Shown here in pieces: positions 8,658 through 17,754 of a stretch of 64,000 nt of DNA. The stretch comes from Bacillota bacterium (lineage in GTDB: Bacteria; Bacillota; UBA5301; JAMCQP01). Within the stretch, counting starts at the first letter, position 1, and each line of letters begins with the position of its first letter. The translations under genes and the position numbers were made by a program. A model generated the notes under the pieces. It saw nothing but the letters and a program-made list of their open reading frames with translations. It did not search any database and was not told the DNA's origin. The stretch is from the NCBI GenBank assembly GCA_023381695.1, contig JAMCQP010000034.1, forward strand, positions 5,977-69,976, written 5' to 3'.

Positions 8658-10658
8658 ATGCCCCGGCACCTGGTAATCGGCAACGGAACGCTTTTGGTCA
8701 ATTTTGACGACGGGTTGAACATGCGGGATCTATATTACCCATTTGTGGGCATGATGAACCATATCAACGGCCATAAGAACAGCATCGGCCTCTGGCTGGA
8801 AGGGAAGTTCAGCTGGCTGGACGAATCGTCCTGGACACGGTCTCTGGCTTACCAGAGGGACACCCTGGTGACCCGGACCATGGCGGTTCATGATGAGTGG
8901 GGCGTTGAGCTTGAGATGAACGACGCCGTTTACTTCCGGGAGAATATTTATCTAAAGAGGCTTCTGGTGCGTAATCTGGCCGATCGCCAGCGGGAGTTCC
9001 GTTTTTTTTTCACCCATGACTTCTCCATCTGCCAGACCGATATCGGCGATACGGCGCTTTACGACCCGGTGCCGGGCGTCATGCTCCATTACAAGCGCGA
9101 CCGCTGTTTTTTGATCAATGCTTTTTGCGAGAATGACGGGTTCGGCGGGGAGTTCAAGATCTTCCAGTATGCCACCGGGCGCAAGCGCTTCGGTGGGGCG
9201 GAGGGTACCTGGCGCGACGCGGAGGACGGGCGGCTGGAGGGCAACCCCATCTCCCAGGGCTCGGTGGACAGCACCGTCAGCTACCGGTTGCTTATTCCCG
9301 CCAATGGGGAACGGGTCTTCTACTACTGGATTGCGGCGGGCGAGAGCTTCGAGGGGGTTTATGAGCTGAACGACCTGGTCCTGCACCGGGGGCCGGAGGA
9401 GATGATGGGAGAAACGGCCGTCTACTGGCGGTCCTGGGTCAACAAGATCGACCGGAGCTACGCGGACCTGCCGCCGGAGGTGGTGGACTTCTTCAAGCGC
9501 AGCCTGCTGGTGATTCGCACCCAGATTGACGAGAGCGGGGGGATCCTGGCTTCCAACGATTCGGATATCCTGCAGTACAACCGGGATCATTACAGCTACG
9601 TCTGGCCGCGGGACGGGGCGCTGGTGGCCTATGCCCTGGACAAGGCGGGTTACCCGGAGTTGACCGCGAAGTTCTACCGCTTTTGCGAAAAGGTGATCAG
9701 CACAGATGGCTTCCTCTGGCACAAGTACAACCCGGACGGCTCGGTGGGATCAAGCTGGCATCCGTGGGTGCGCAACGGCAAGGCGCAGTTGCCGATTCAG
9801 GAGGACGAGACCGCCCTGGTCCTCTTTGCCCTGTGGCATTTTTATGAGCGGGAAAAGGATCTGGAGTATGTGGAGTCCCTTTACGAGACGTTGATCAAGC
9901 CGGCCGCCGATTTCATGGTTAAATACCGGGACCCCCGGACCAACCTGCCGCGGGAGAGCTACGATCTCTGGGAGGAGCGCCGAGGCGTCTTTACCTTTAC
10001 CGCCTGTACCGTTTACAGCGGGCTGATGGCGGCGGCCCGGTTTGCACTCCTCCTGGGGCACACCAAGACGGCGGAGAGATATGAACGGGCGGCGGGCGAG
10101 GTCAAGGAGGGGCTGGTCCTGTACCTGTTCGACCCGCAACTGGGCCGGTTCCTGCGCGGCATCTACCTCAAGGAGGACGGGGAGATGGTGAAGGATTACA
10201 CCCTGGAAAGCAGCCTGATGGGGTTATACGAATTCGGTGTCTTCCCGGCCAATGATCCGCGGGTGGTGGCCACCATGCTGGCGGTTCAGCAGGGGCTCTG
10301 GGTCAAGACCGAAGTCGGCGGCGTGGCCCGGTACGCCAACGACTACTACTTCCAGAAGAGCAGCGACGTTTCCATGGTTCCCGGCAACCCCTGGTTCATC
10401 TGCACCCTGTGGCTGGCGGAGTGGTATATTGAAAAGGCGCTCACCATCGAGGAGATCCAGTCGGCGCGGGAAATTTTGCTCTGGACGGTAAAGCATGCGC
10501 TTCCCAGCGGGATTCTCCCCGAGCAACTCAACCCCTATACCGCCGAGCCCGTCTCGGTGGCGCCGCTGACCTGGTCCCATTCCGGTTTCGTGCTGGCGGT
10601 CATGAAGTACGTGGAACGCTGGAACAGCATCAAACAGCGCGCGGAAATTGTTCAGTAG
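8658..10658 (+). CDS. Glycoside hydrolase family 15 protein (glucoamylase-like)
   Basis: An inverting exo-alpha-glucosidase-type enzyme of 666 residues. The N-terminal 270 residues form a beta-sandwich; the remainder is the (alpha/alpha)6 barrel. YVWPRDGALVAYALDKAGY near residue 314 is the GH15 substrate-loop signature. The first catalytic Glu is probably in DLWEER near 436. The second is probably in ILPEQLNPYTAEP near 620, followed by PLTWSHSGFVLA. I prefer the ATG at 8658 (MPRHLVIGNGTLL) with AAAGGA upstream over the upstream TTG, since family members start near this motif. No signal peptide is visible, so it acts inside the cell, perhaps trimming glycogen or trehalose-type sugars. Specificity is unknown. 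Confidence 0.86.
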   Translation: MPRHLVIGNGTLLVNFDDGLNMRDLYYPFVGMMNHINGHKNSIGLWLEGKFSWLDESSWTRSLAYQRDTLVTRTMAVHDEWGVELEMNDAVYFRENIYLKRLLVRNLADRQREFRFFFTHDFSICQTDIGDTALYDPVPGVMLHYKRDRCFLINAFCENDGFGGEFKIFQYATGRKRFGGAEGTWRDAEDGRLEGNPISQGSVDSTVSYRLLIPANGERVFYYWIAAGESFEGVYELNDLVLHRGPEEMMGETAVYWRSWVNKIDRSYADLPPEVVDFFKRSLLVIRTQIDESGGILASNDSDILQYNRDHYSYVWPRDGALVAYALDKAGYPELTAKFYRFCEKVISTDGFLWHKYNPDGSVGSSWHPWVRNGKAQLPIQEDETALVLFALWHFYEREKDLEYVESLYETLIKPAADFMVKYRDPRTNLPRESYDLWEERRGVFTFTACTVYSGLMAAARFALLLGHTKTAERYERAAGEVKEGLVLYLFDPQLGRFLRGIYLKEDGEMVKDYTLESSLMGLYEFGVFPANDPRVVATMLAVQQGLWVKTEVGGVARYANDYYFQKSSDVSMVPGNPWFICTLWLAEWYIEKALTIEEIQSAREILLWTVKHALPSGILPEQLNPYTAEPVSVAPLTWSHSGFVLAVMKYVERWNSIKQRAEIVQ

Positions 10659-10786
10659 CGCCCTCTGGTCCGCATGGCCGGGGCGCCACCTCGCCCACCA
10701 CCTCATTATCTAGTGATCTGGTCCCCATGTTGATATTCTCCTGGCAAGCAGGATTTGGACGGCGGAACTAGAATATTTTCCAAGAA

Positions 10787-10798
10787 TGGTCTAGACAA
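10787..10798. promoter_or_regulatory. NagR/DasR-type operator upstream of the amino-sugar operon
   Basis: TGGTCTAGACAA differs at one base from TGGTCTAGACCA, the palindrome bound by GlcNAc-responsive GntR/UTRA regulators (DasR 'dre' sites and B. subtilis NagR sites). The central GTCTAGAC is a perfect 8-bp palindrome. It ends 27 bases before the regulator's ATG, which suggests autoregulation and control of the whole downstream nag/mur operon. Confidence 0.75.
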
Positions 10799-10825
10799 CA
10801 TGACCTGTCCAGAGCGATTAAACAG

Positions 10826-11596
10826 ATGGAGCTGATGCGAGAGGTGGCCGCTTTGACCAGCCAGAGGCACCCGGTTCCGCTCTACTATCAATTGAAGACC
10901 CTCCTCTGCCAGATGATCGACAATGACGAACTGAAATCCGGGGATTGCATCCCTTCGGAGCGCGAACTCAGCGAGAAGTATGAGATCAGCCGGATGACGG
11001 TTCGCCAGGCAATCACCGAGATGGTGCAGGAGGGGCTCCTGATTCGCAAGCAGGGGAAGGGCACCTTTGTGGCGGAGCCGAAGATCGAGCAGGGGCTCAT
11101 CTCCCTTTCCAGCTTTACCGAGGATATGCTCCAGCGCGGTCTGCACCCGTCAACCAGGCTGCTGGGGACCCGGGTGGAGCAGGCCTCCCGCCGGGTGGCC
11201 AAGATCCTGAGTCTCGGGGTGGATGCCAGAGTAATGGTGGTGGAGCGTTTGCGCCTGGCGGACGGGTTGCCCATGGCTCTGGAGTTCTCCCACCTGCCAT
11301 ACAGCCGTTGCGGGGATTTGAAGCCGGAGGATCTGGGGGGGTCTTCCCTCTACCGGCTTCTTGAGGAGCGTTTGGGGATCCAGCTTGGAAAAGCGCGGCA
11401 GACCCTTGAACCGGTGTTGGCGGATACCCACGAAGCAGAACTCCTGGAAGTCGAGAAGGGATCGCCGCTTTTGCTTCTGGAGCGCACCACCCTGGATACT
11501 CTGGGCGTGCCGGTGGAGTTTGTGCGTTCTTTCTATCGCGGTGATCGCTACAAATTCTATGTGGAACTCATCCGGCAGCAGAAGGGCGCAGGATAG
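10826..11596 (+). CDS. nagR: GntR/UTRA family transcriptional regulator, probable NagR
   Basis: A HutC-subfamily GntR regulator of 256 residues. The winged helix-turn-helix spans about residues 10-80 and includes PSERELSEKYEISRMTVRQAI-type sequence. The UTRA effector domain (about 95-245) normally binds GlcN6P or GlcNAc6P in NagR and DasR. Recognition as NagR rests on three things: the UTRA type, the near-consensus GlcNAc operator just upstream, and the following genes for GlcNAc and MurNAc metabolism. It would repress the operon until amino-sugar phosphates accumulate. The Shine-Dalgarno sequence before ATG 10826 is weak, and an ATG four codons later is an alternative. Confidence 0.88.
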   Translation: MELMREVAALTSQRHPVPLYYQLKTLLCQMIDNDELKSGDCIPSERELSEKYEISRMTVRQAITEMVQEGLLIRKQGKGTFVAEPKIEQGLISLSSFTEDMLQRGLHPSTRLLGTRVEQASRRVAKILSLGVDARVMVVERLRLADGLPMALEFSHLPYSRCGDLKPEDLGGSSLYRLLEERLGIQLGKARQTLEPVLADTHEAELLEVEKGSPLLLLERTTLDTLGVPVEFVRSFYRGDRYKFYVELIRQQKGAG

Positions 11597-11711
11597 AGGC
11601 CGGCGCGAAACCGGCGTGAAAAGGAGGATGTATGCCCCAGGTGGAAGTGGAATAGGAGTTGGAATTCTGGAGATGGAATAGGGGTTAGAATTCGGGCAGA
11701 GGGGTTGGAGG

Positions 11712-12707
11712 ATGCAGGTCTTTTTGGGCGTGGACGGGGGCGGGACAAAAACCCTCTGGGTTGTGGCTAATGCGGCGGGCAAGGTCTTCGGAAGCGGCGC
11801 CTTGAGCCCGTCCAACCTTCAGGTGGTGGGGGAGGGACGGCTGCGGCGGCTTCTGGCTGAGATTGTCCATCAGGCTGAGAACGCCACGGGTTGCCATCCG
11901 GGGGCCTGGCAGGGGGTCTGTTTGGGCCTGGCCGGGGTTGGAAGACCCGGCGACCGGGAATTGGTGGAGGAGATGCTGCGCGAGCACGGGCTAACGCGGT
12001 TTGAGGTTGTCAACGACGCGCAAGCGGCCCTGGCCGGAGCGCTGGGCGGGCAGCCGGGCGCCGTGGTGATCGCCGGGACCGGCTCCATCGCTTACGGCGC
12101 AAACGCCGCCGGAGTGACCGCCAGGGCCGGCGGTTGGGGCTATCTGCTCGGCGATGAAGGCAGTGGCTATGCCATTGGCCGCGCGGCGATATCCCGATCG
12201 TTGCAGGCTCTGGACGGGAGAGAGCTTTCCACCGCGCTGGCCGCCGCAATAACCGCTCATTTCGGGCTCATCGAGCTCACAGAGATCATCAACCGGGTTT
12301 ACGGCGGGACTCTGGATCGTAGCGAGATTGCCTCGCTGGTGCCTCTGGTGGATAAATCAGCCGCCGATGGGGATCGGGTGGCCGGCGAAATCCTGGCGGA
12401 AGCCGGAGGCGAACTCGCGCTCCTGGCAAAAGCCGTTCTGGACAGGCTATTCATGCCCAAAGGGACGGTGGCCGCCGCCGGCGGCGTTTTGCTCGGGTGC
12501 CGGCGGGTGCGCGAAGCCCTGATCAGCAGGCTTGGGGATCTTTCGCCCGGAGCCCCGGTGGTTTTGCCCAGATATTGGCCGGTGGTGGGGGCGGTGATCC
12601 TGGCGGCCCGCCAGGCGGGCGCCACCATCGGGGAAGAGGCCCTCTCAACACTGCAGGGACGCCTGGAAGCTACATCCAGCGCGGCATTCAAGATCGAAAG
12701 ACGGTGA
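11712..12707 (+). CDS. BadF/BadG-type amino-sugar kinase (MurNAc/GlcNAc kinase, MurK-like)
   Basis: A 331-residue ASKHA-fold kinase of the BadF/BadG/BcrA/BcrD ATPase family. The N-terminal phosphate-1 loop is FLGVDGGGTKTLWVVAN. Further marks are VNDAQAALAGA, the ATP-binding GTGSIAYGAN, and GWGYLLGDEGSGYAIGR. Clostridial MurK, of the same family, phosphorylates both MurNAc and GlcNAc at C6. The next gene makes and consumes MurNAc-6P and releases GlcNAc, so this dual role fits, but GlcNAc alone cannot be excluded. The preferred ATG has GGGGTTGGAGG upstream. The spacer before it contains an imperfect GGAATAGG-GTTAGAATTC-type duplication. Confidence 0.83.
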   Translation: MQVFLGVDGGGTKTLWVVANAAGKVFGSGALSPSNLQVVGEGRLRRLLAEIVHQAENATGCHPGAWQGVCLGLAGVGRPGDRELVEEMLREHGLTRFEVVNDAQAALAGALGGQPGAVVIAGTGSIAYGANAAGVTARAGGWGYLLGDEGSGYAIGRAAISRSLQALDGRELSTALAAAITAHFGLIELTEIINRVYGGTLDRSEIASLVPLVDKSAADGDRVAGEILAEAGGELALLAKAVLDRLFMPKGTVAAAGGVLLGCRRVREALISRLGDLSPGAPVVLPRYWPVVGAVILAARQAGATIGEEALSTLQGRLEATSSAAFKIERR

Positions 12708-12713
12708 CGCTTT

Positions 12714-15248
12714 TTGAATATGAAGCATCAAGATCACGGCCAGTCGTTGCAGGAACTGGCCACGGAAACAAGGGACCCGCGATCCGCTCAGATCGACACC
12801 CTGTCCACGGAGGGCATCATCCGGCTGATGAATGAAACGGACAAGACCGTGGCTCATGCGGTGGAGAAGGAGATCGGCCACATCGCGGCCGGGGTGGATC
12901 TGGTGGTGGAAGCCATCCGCGGCGGCGGGAGGCTTTTCTATGTGGGCGCGGGCACCAGCGGGCGGCTGGGTGTCCTGGATGCTTCCGAATGCCCGCCCAC
13001 CTTCGGCACCGATCCGGATCTGGTTCAGGCGGTGATCGCCGGCGGGGAGAAGGCGCTCACCAGCGCGGTGGAGGGGGCGGAGGACGACCCGGCGGCCGGC
13101 GCCGGAGATCTGGCGGCCAGGGGGCTCAGGCAAGAGGATGTGGTGGTGGGGATTGCCGCCAGCGGGCGGACCCCCTATGTGATTGGGGCTCTGGAGAAGG
13201 CCAGGGCGCTGGGTTGCCGCACCATCGCGGTAACCAGCAACAGCGGTTCCCCGATGGCGGCTCTGGCGGATGTGGCCATCACGCCCGTGGTCGGCCCGGA
13301 AGTGATCATGGGTTCCACCCGTCTCAAGGCGGGCACGGCGCAGAAGATGGTCCTGAACATGCTGACCACCGCGGCGATGGTCCGCCTGGGAAAGGTTTAC
13401 GGCAATCTGATGGTGGATATGCGCCCCTCCAACTCCAAGCTGGTGGACCGGGCGATCCGGATGGTAAGCCTGGCCACCGGCTGCGGCCGGGATGAAGCGA
13501 AAGAGGCCCTGGAGGCCGCGGGGCGCAATGTAAAGGCGGCGGTGGTCATGAAACTCGGGCAGGTGTCTCCAAAGGAATCCGTACGGTTATTGGATGCGGC
13601 AAGCGGTTACGTGCGCCGCGCGCTGGAGATGGCGGCGCGGGAACAGCTGGCGCGGATGACGCTGGAAGAGAAGATCGGGCAGATGGTGATGTTCGGATTT
13701 CCCGGCGCCGCGCCTTCCCCGGAGATCAGGGATTTTATCGCGCGGAACCGGATTGGGGGAGTGATCCTCTTCGCGCGCAACTGCGGGACCACCGCTCAAT
13801 TAGCACGGTTAAACGGGGAATTGCAGGCCCTGGCCGGGCAAACCCCCCGGAAGATCCCCCTCTTTATCGCCGTAGATCAGGAGGGCGGGTCGGTGGTGCG
13901 TTTGACCGATGGGGTGGAAGTTTTTCCGGGAAATATGGCCCTTGGCGCCGCCAGGCAGCCGGAGAAAGCCTATCTGGCCGCCAGGATCACCGCGCGGGAC
14001 TTGCGGGCGGCGGGGATAAACGTGAACTTCGCCCCGGTGCTGGACGTAAACGTGAATGCGGCCAATCCGGTGATCGGAGTGCGATCTTTTGGAGAAGATC
14101 CCGAGCTGGTGGCGCGGCTGGGGGTGGCGGCGATCCGGGGCTATCAGGAGGGTGGAGTGATGGCCACCGGCAAGCACTTTCCCGGCCACGGCGATACCGC
14201 CGTTGATTCGCACCTGGCGCTGCCGACCGTGCCGCACGACCGGCGGCGGCTCGACGAGGTGGAGTTGCGGCCTTTCCGGGAGGCGATCCGGGCAGGTGTC
14301 GGCGCGATCATGACCGCTCATGTGACCTTCCCGGCCGTCGATCCCGCGCCGGGAATGCCGGCGACTCTTTCCCGGAGGGTGTTGACCGGGCTTTTGCGCG
14401 ATGAGCTGGGGTTTGAGGGGCTGATCTTCACCGATTGCATGGAAATGAAGGCCATTGCCGGCCACTTCGGCAGCGGGCAGGCGGCGGTGATGGCCATCCA
14501 GGCCGGCGCGGACATGGTCCTGGTGAGCCACACTCCTTCGGTGCAACAGGCATCCCTGGAGGCAATTCTGGCGGTCGCCCGGGCCGGCGGGATCCCCATG
14601 GAACGGATCGACGCCTCGGTGGAGCGGATCCTTCTGGCCAAGCAGCGCTTTGCACGGGAGACGCGGGCGCCGGAAGGCGGGGAGAGCGATGGCGCCGCTC
14701 TCCAGATCGCCAGGAAGGCCGTTACGCTGGTCCGGAATGACGCCGGACAGCTTCCGATGGATCCGGCCAGCCGCGAAAAGCTTCTGGTGGTGGAATTTGC
14801 CTTGAAGGCGTTGACAGGGGCCGAGGATCAGATTCAGGGCGCCGCCCCCTTTGCGGAAAGCCTGGGCAGGCAGTACCGGGGGCCGGTCCAGAGCCTGATC
14901 CATGGGCTGGATCCCGGCAATGCCGAGATCGAGGCCGCCGTGGCCGCCGCCGCCGGTTGCGACCGGATCCTGGTCGCCACCCAGAATGCCGGCGTCTATT
15001 CGGGCCAGGCCAGGCTGGTACGGGCGCTGGCGGCTTCCGGAAAACCGGTGCTGGCGGTGGCGTTACGGAATCCCTACGATCTTATGGCCTTTCCGGAGGT
15101 AAAGACTTACCTGGCGACGTACGGTTACCAGCCCTGCGCGCTTCAGGCGGTTTCGGAAGCCATCACCGGCCGCCTTCAACCGATGGGCCGGCTGCCGGTG
15201 ACTATTCCCGGCCTTTATCCGTACGGCCACGGCCTGGCCACCAGATAA
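12714..15248 (+). CDS. Fusion: MurNAc-6-phosphate etherase (MurQ) + GH3 beta-N-acetylglucosaminidase (NagZ)
   Basis: One 844-residue frame joins two muropeptide-recycling enzymes. Residues 1-300 are MurQ, a SIS-domain etherase cleaving MurNAc-6P to GlcNAc-6P and lactate. Marks are GAGTSGRLGVLDASECPPT, GIAASGRTPYVIGALEKA and MRPSNSKLVDRAI. Residues about 305-640 are a GH3 NagZ domain with KHFPGHGDTAVDSHLALP near 485 (the His-Asp dyad loop) and the nucleophile Asp in FTDCMEMKAI near 572. A C-terminal alpha/beta domain fills 650-844. The linker is nearly absent. There is no signal peptide, so NagZ would act on imported GlcNAc-anhydroMurNAc or related disaccharides in the cytoplasm. The TTG start has GGTGA six bases upstream; ATG at 12720 is possible. 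Confidence 0.92.
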   Translation: MNMKHQDHGQSLQELATETRDPRSAQIDTLSTEGIIRLMNETDKTVAHAVEKEIGHIAAGVDLVVEAIRGGGRLFYVGAGTSGRLGVLDASECPPTFGTDPDLVQAVIAGGEKALTSAVEGAEDDPAAGAGDLAARGLRQEDVVVGIAASGRTPYVIGALEKARALGCRTIAVTSNSGSPMAALADVAITPVVGPEVIMGSTRLKAGTAQKMVLNMLTTAAMVRLGKVYGNLMVDMRPSNSKLVDRAIRMVSLATGCGRDEAKEALEAAGRNVKAAVVMKLGQVSPKESVRLLDAASGYVRRALEMAAREQLARMTLEEKIGQMVMFGFPGAAPSPEIRDFIARNRIGGVILFARNCGTTAQLARLNGELQALAGQTPRKIPLFIAVDQEGGSVVRLTDGVEVFPGNMALGAARQPEKAYLAARITARDLRAAGINVNFAPVLDVNVNAANPVIGVRSFGEDPELVARLGVAAIRGYQEGGVMATGKHFPGHGDTAVDSHLALPTVPHDRRRLDEVELRPFREAIRAGVGAIMTAHVTFPAVDPAPGMPATLSRRVLTGLLRDELGFEGLIFTDCMEMKAIAGHFGSGQAAVMAIQAGADMVLVSHTPSVQQASLEAILAVARAGGIPMERIDASVERILLAKQRFARETRAPEGGESDGAALQIARKAVTLVRNDAGQLPMDPASREKLLVVEFALKALTGAEDQIQGAAPFAESLGRQYRGPVQSLIHGLDPGNAEIEAAVAAAAGCDRILVATQNAGVYSGQARLVRALAASGKPVLAVALRNPYDLMAFPEVKTYLATYGYQPCALQAVSEAITGRLQPMGRLPVTIPGLYPYGHGLATR

Positions 15249-15264
15249 GGAGTTGACCTCGGAG

Positions 15265-16452
15265 ATGAAGATTGTGGGCCTGATGTCGGGCACCTCAGTT
15301 GACGGCATCGACGCCGCTTTAGTGGAATTATCCGGCTGGGGCGCGGAAACAAGGTTTACAGTCCCGGCTTTTGAAAATTACCCGTTTCCGGCTGGGCTCA
15401 AGGAAGAGATCTTTGCCCTGTTCAACCCCGCCACCGGGACCGTGGACCGGATCTGCCGGGCAAATTTTGTCCTGGGCGAAGTCTTTGCCGCCGCCGTCCT
15501 GAAGATTGTCAGGAAAGCCGGCCTGACGCCGGAGGAGATCGATGCGGTGGGTTCACACGGGCAGACCATCTACCACCTGCCGGCGCCGTCCACGGTTGCG
15601 GGCATCACCACGGCCTCCACGCTGCAGATCGGGGAACCGGCGGTGATCGCCGAGCGTACCGGGATCACCACGGTGGCGGACTTCCGGGTCCGGGATGTGG
15701 CGGCCGGGGGCCAGGGGGCGCCGTTGGTGCCTTATGTGGATTACCTGCTCTTCCATCATCCCGAGGTGGCCAGGGTGGTCCAGAACATAGGCGGGATCGG
15801 CAACTTTACCCTGGTGCCGCCTGATGGCGGGCTGGAGAAGGTGATTGCCATGGATACCGGCCCCGGCAACATGATCATCGATGGGGTGGCGCGGGCCATC
15901 ACCGGGGGCGAAATGGAGTTTGATCGGGACGGGGGGCTGGCGGCGGCCGGCGCCGTCAACCAGGCGTTGTTGGAGACGTTGCTTGGCCATCCCTATCTGG
16001 CCAAGGATCCGCCGAAGACCACCGGGCGGGAGGAGTTCGGCGACCAGTTTGTGGCGGAACTCCTGCAAAACCCGGTTGTCAGGGAGATCTCCGGCCCCGA
16101 TCTCGTCGCGACCGTCACGGCCTTTACGGTGGAGAGCATCGTGGCGCACTACCGGAAGCATGTCTTTAGACGTTATCCGGATGCCGAGGTGATTGTGGGC
16201 GGTGGCGGGAGCTACAACGGGACCCTGATGGGGATGCTCCGCTGGCGTTTGGCGCCGGTGCAAGTCCGGGTGCATGAGGATTTCGGCCTATCCAGCGACG
16301 CCAAGGAGGCGGTGGCCTTCGCCATTCTGGCCAACGAAGCCTTGCACGGAGTCCCCAACAACGTTCCGGCGGTTACCGGCGCCCGGAGGGCGGTGGTGAT
16401 GGGCAAGATCCTGCCCGGGCGGCGTTTTAGCAGTTGGATCGACGGTCGTTAG
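15265..16452 (+). CDS. anmK: Anhydro-N-acetylmuramic acid kinase
   Basis: AnmK opens the 1,6-anhydro ring of anhydroMurNAc and phosphorylates it, giving MurNAc-6P for MurQ. The protein begins MKIVGLMSGTSVDGIDAALVE, the diagnostic start of the family, which is why I choose ATG 15265 over the TTG at 15253. It has the expected length (395 aa). Other marks are GSHGQTIYHLP, the FRVRDVAAGGQGAPLVPY loop, NIGGIGNFT, MDTGPGNMIID and the ATP-site GGGGSYN. It follows the MurQ-NagZ gene by 16 bases and is clearly in the same operon. Confidence 0.95.
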   Translation: MKIVGLMSGTSVDGIDAALVELSGWGAETRFTVPAFENYPFPAGLKEEIFALFNPATGTVDRICRANFVLGEVFAAAVLKIVRKAGLTPEEIDAVGSHGQTIYHLPAPSTVAGITTASTLQIGEPAVIAERTGITTVADFRVRDVAAGGQGAPLVPYVDYLLFHHPEVARVVQNIGGIGNFTLVPPDGGLEKVIAMDTGPGNMIIDGVARAITGGEMEFDRDGGLAAAGAVNQALLETLLGHPYLAKDPPKTTGREEFGDQFVAELLQNPVVREISGPDLVATVTAFTVESIVAHYRKHVFRRYPDAEVIVGGGGSYNGTLMGMLRWRLAPVQVRVHEDFGLSSDAKEAVAFAILANEALHGVPNNVPAVTGARRAVVMGKILPGRRFSSWIDGR

Positions 16453-16464
16453 CTTGAAGGTCGG

Positions 16465-17724
16465 ATGGCCTGGCGTATGGCCGGGCAGAAAGGGGCGAAA
16501 ATATTGGGTAGAACGGCCGGGATGGACAAAGCCAGGCAAAAGGCCAGGATTACGGTGACGGGCGGGCGCGTGATCACGCCCGGCGGCCTGATCGAGGACG
16601 GTGTTGTTCAGGCCGAGGGGGCGGTTTTGACTTTCGTGGGGTCCCGGAGAAAGTTTCTGGAGAAAGGCCGGGACGATGCTGAAATGGTGGTCGACGCCAG
16701 GGGCGGTTTTATCTCTCCGGGCTTTATAGATCTGCATGTTCACGGCGGGGGCGGGGCGGATTTCATGGATGGAACGCCGGAGGCGATGGCCACAATCGCC
16801 AGGGCCCATGCCGAACACGGGACAACCTCGTTTCTGGCGACCACCCTCACCGGTCCCGCGGATCAGTTGCTGAAGGTGGCCCGGGCTTGCCGGACGGCCC
16901 GGGAAAGCGGCCGGTTGGGCGCCGAAGTGCTGGGAATTCATCTGGAAGGGCCGTTTATAAACCCGGTGGCCAGGGGCGCGCAGAACGCCGCTTTTGTCCG
17001 GCCCCTTGCCGTGGATGAACTGGACAACCTCCGGCGTGAATCCGGGGATGCGGTGCGGATGGTGACGCTGGCGCCGGAGATGCCCGGAGCGGTGGAGCTG
17101 GTGGCCGCGCTCCGGGAGCGGCGGGTGATCGCTTCCGCCGGGCATACCGCGGCCAGCTACGAGGAGGTCGAGGCCGCCGTGCAAAATGGCCTGTCCATGG
17201 CCACCCACACCTTCAATGCCATGGGGGTCCTCCATCACCGGGAACCCGGCGTGATCGGGGCGGTTTTAACCACGCCGGAACTCTACGCCCAGCTCATTGT
17301 AGACGGCATTCATCTTCATCCCGCCGTGGTCTCGCTGGCGGTCCGGGCCAAGGGGGCGCGACGCATTGTGCTGATTACCGATGCCATCTCGGGCGTCGGC
17401 CTGTCACCGGGACGGTACAAACTCGGCGGGATGGAGATAGTAGTGGATGAGGTTTCGGCGCGGCTTCCGGAGGGGAACCTGGCGGGGAGCCTCTTGACCA
17501 TGGAAAAGGCGGTCAAAAATGTAATGGAATTCACGGGAATCCCGGTTCACGAGGCTGTTCGGATGGCCTCACTGACCCCGGCGGAGGCGCTGGGCCTTGA
17601 AAAACGCAAAGGAAGCCTGTCGGTGGGCAAGGACGCGGATCTGGCGGTGCTTGATGACCAGTTCCGGGTGCGCTTGACGATCGGCCGCGGGCAGGTAATA
17701 TATGATCCCGGGCAGTTAATATGA
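16465..17724 (+). CDS. nagA: N-acetylglucosamine-6-phosphate deacetylase
   Basis: NagA deacetylates GlcNAc-6P to GlcN-6P. It is a metal-dependent amidohydrolase: HVHGGGGADFMDGTPEA (metal HxH), HLEGPFINP with GAQ, AGHTAASYEE, THTFNAM, DGIHLHP and LITDAI with the catalytic Asp. The ORF is 419 residues from ATG 16465 (upstream GAAGGTCGG). An internal ATG at 16522 (MDKARQKARITVTGG) may be the real start, since the first 19 residues look non-conserved. The last codons lie in a tandem duplication (17688-17728), so the C-terminus YDPGQLI partly repeats what comes before. NagB follows 30 bases downstream. Confidence 0.94.
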   Translation: MAWRMAGQKGAKILGRTAGMDKARQKARITVTGGRVITPGGLIEDGVVQAEGAVLTFVGSRRKFLEKGRDDAEMVVDARGGFISPGFIDLHVHGGGGADFMDGTPEAMATIARAHAEHGTTSFLATTLTGPADQLLKVARACRTARESGRLGAEVLGIHLEGPFINPVARGAQNAAFVRPLAVDELDNLRRESGDAVRMVTLAPEMPGAVELVAALRERRVIASAGHTAASYEEVEAAVQNGLSMATHTFNAMGVLHHREPGVIGAVLTTPELYAQLIVDGIHLHPAVVSLAVRAKGARRIVLITDAISGVGLSPGRYKLGGMEIVVDEVSARLPEGNLAGSLLTMEKAVKNVMEFTGIPVHEAVRMASLTPAEALGLEKRKGSLSVGKDADLAVLDDQFRVRLTIGRGQVIYDPGQLI

Positions 17725-17728
17725 TTCC
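17688..17728. repeat. Imperfect tandem duplication across the nagA stop codon
   Basis: A 21-base unit (17688-17708, beginning CGGGCAGGTAATATATG) is followed directly by a 20-base copy (17709-17728, beginning CGGGCAGTTAATATG). The second copy holds the nagA stop at 17722-17724. It is one of several stop-spanning duplications in this window. Confidence 0.8.
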
Positions 17729-17754
17729 GGAAAGATTAGCAGGGGTGACACAAA

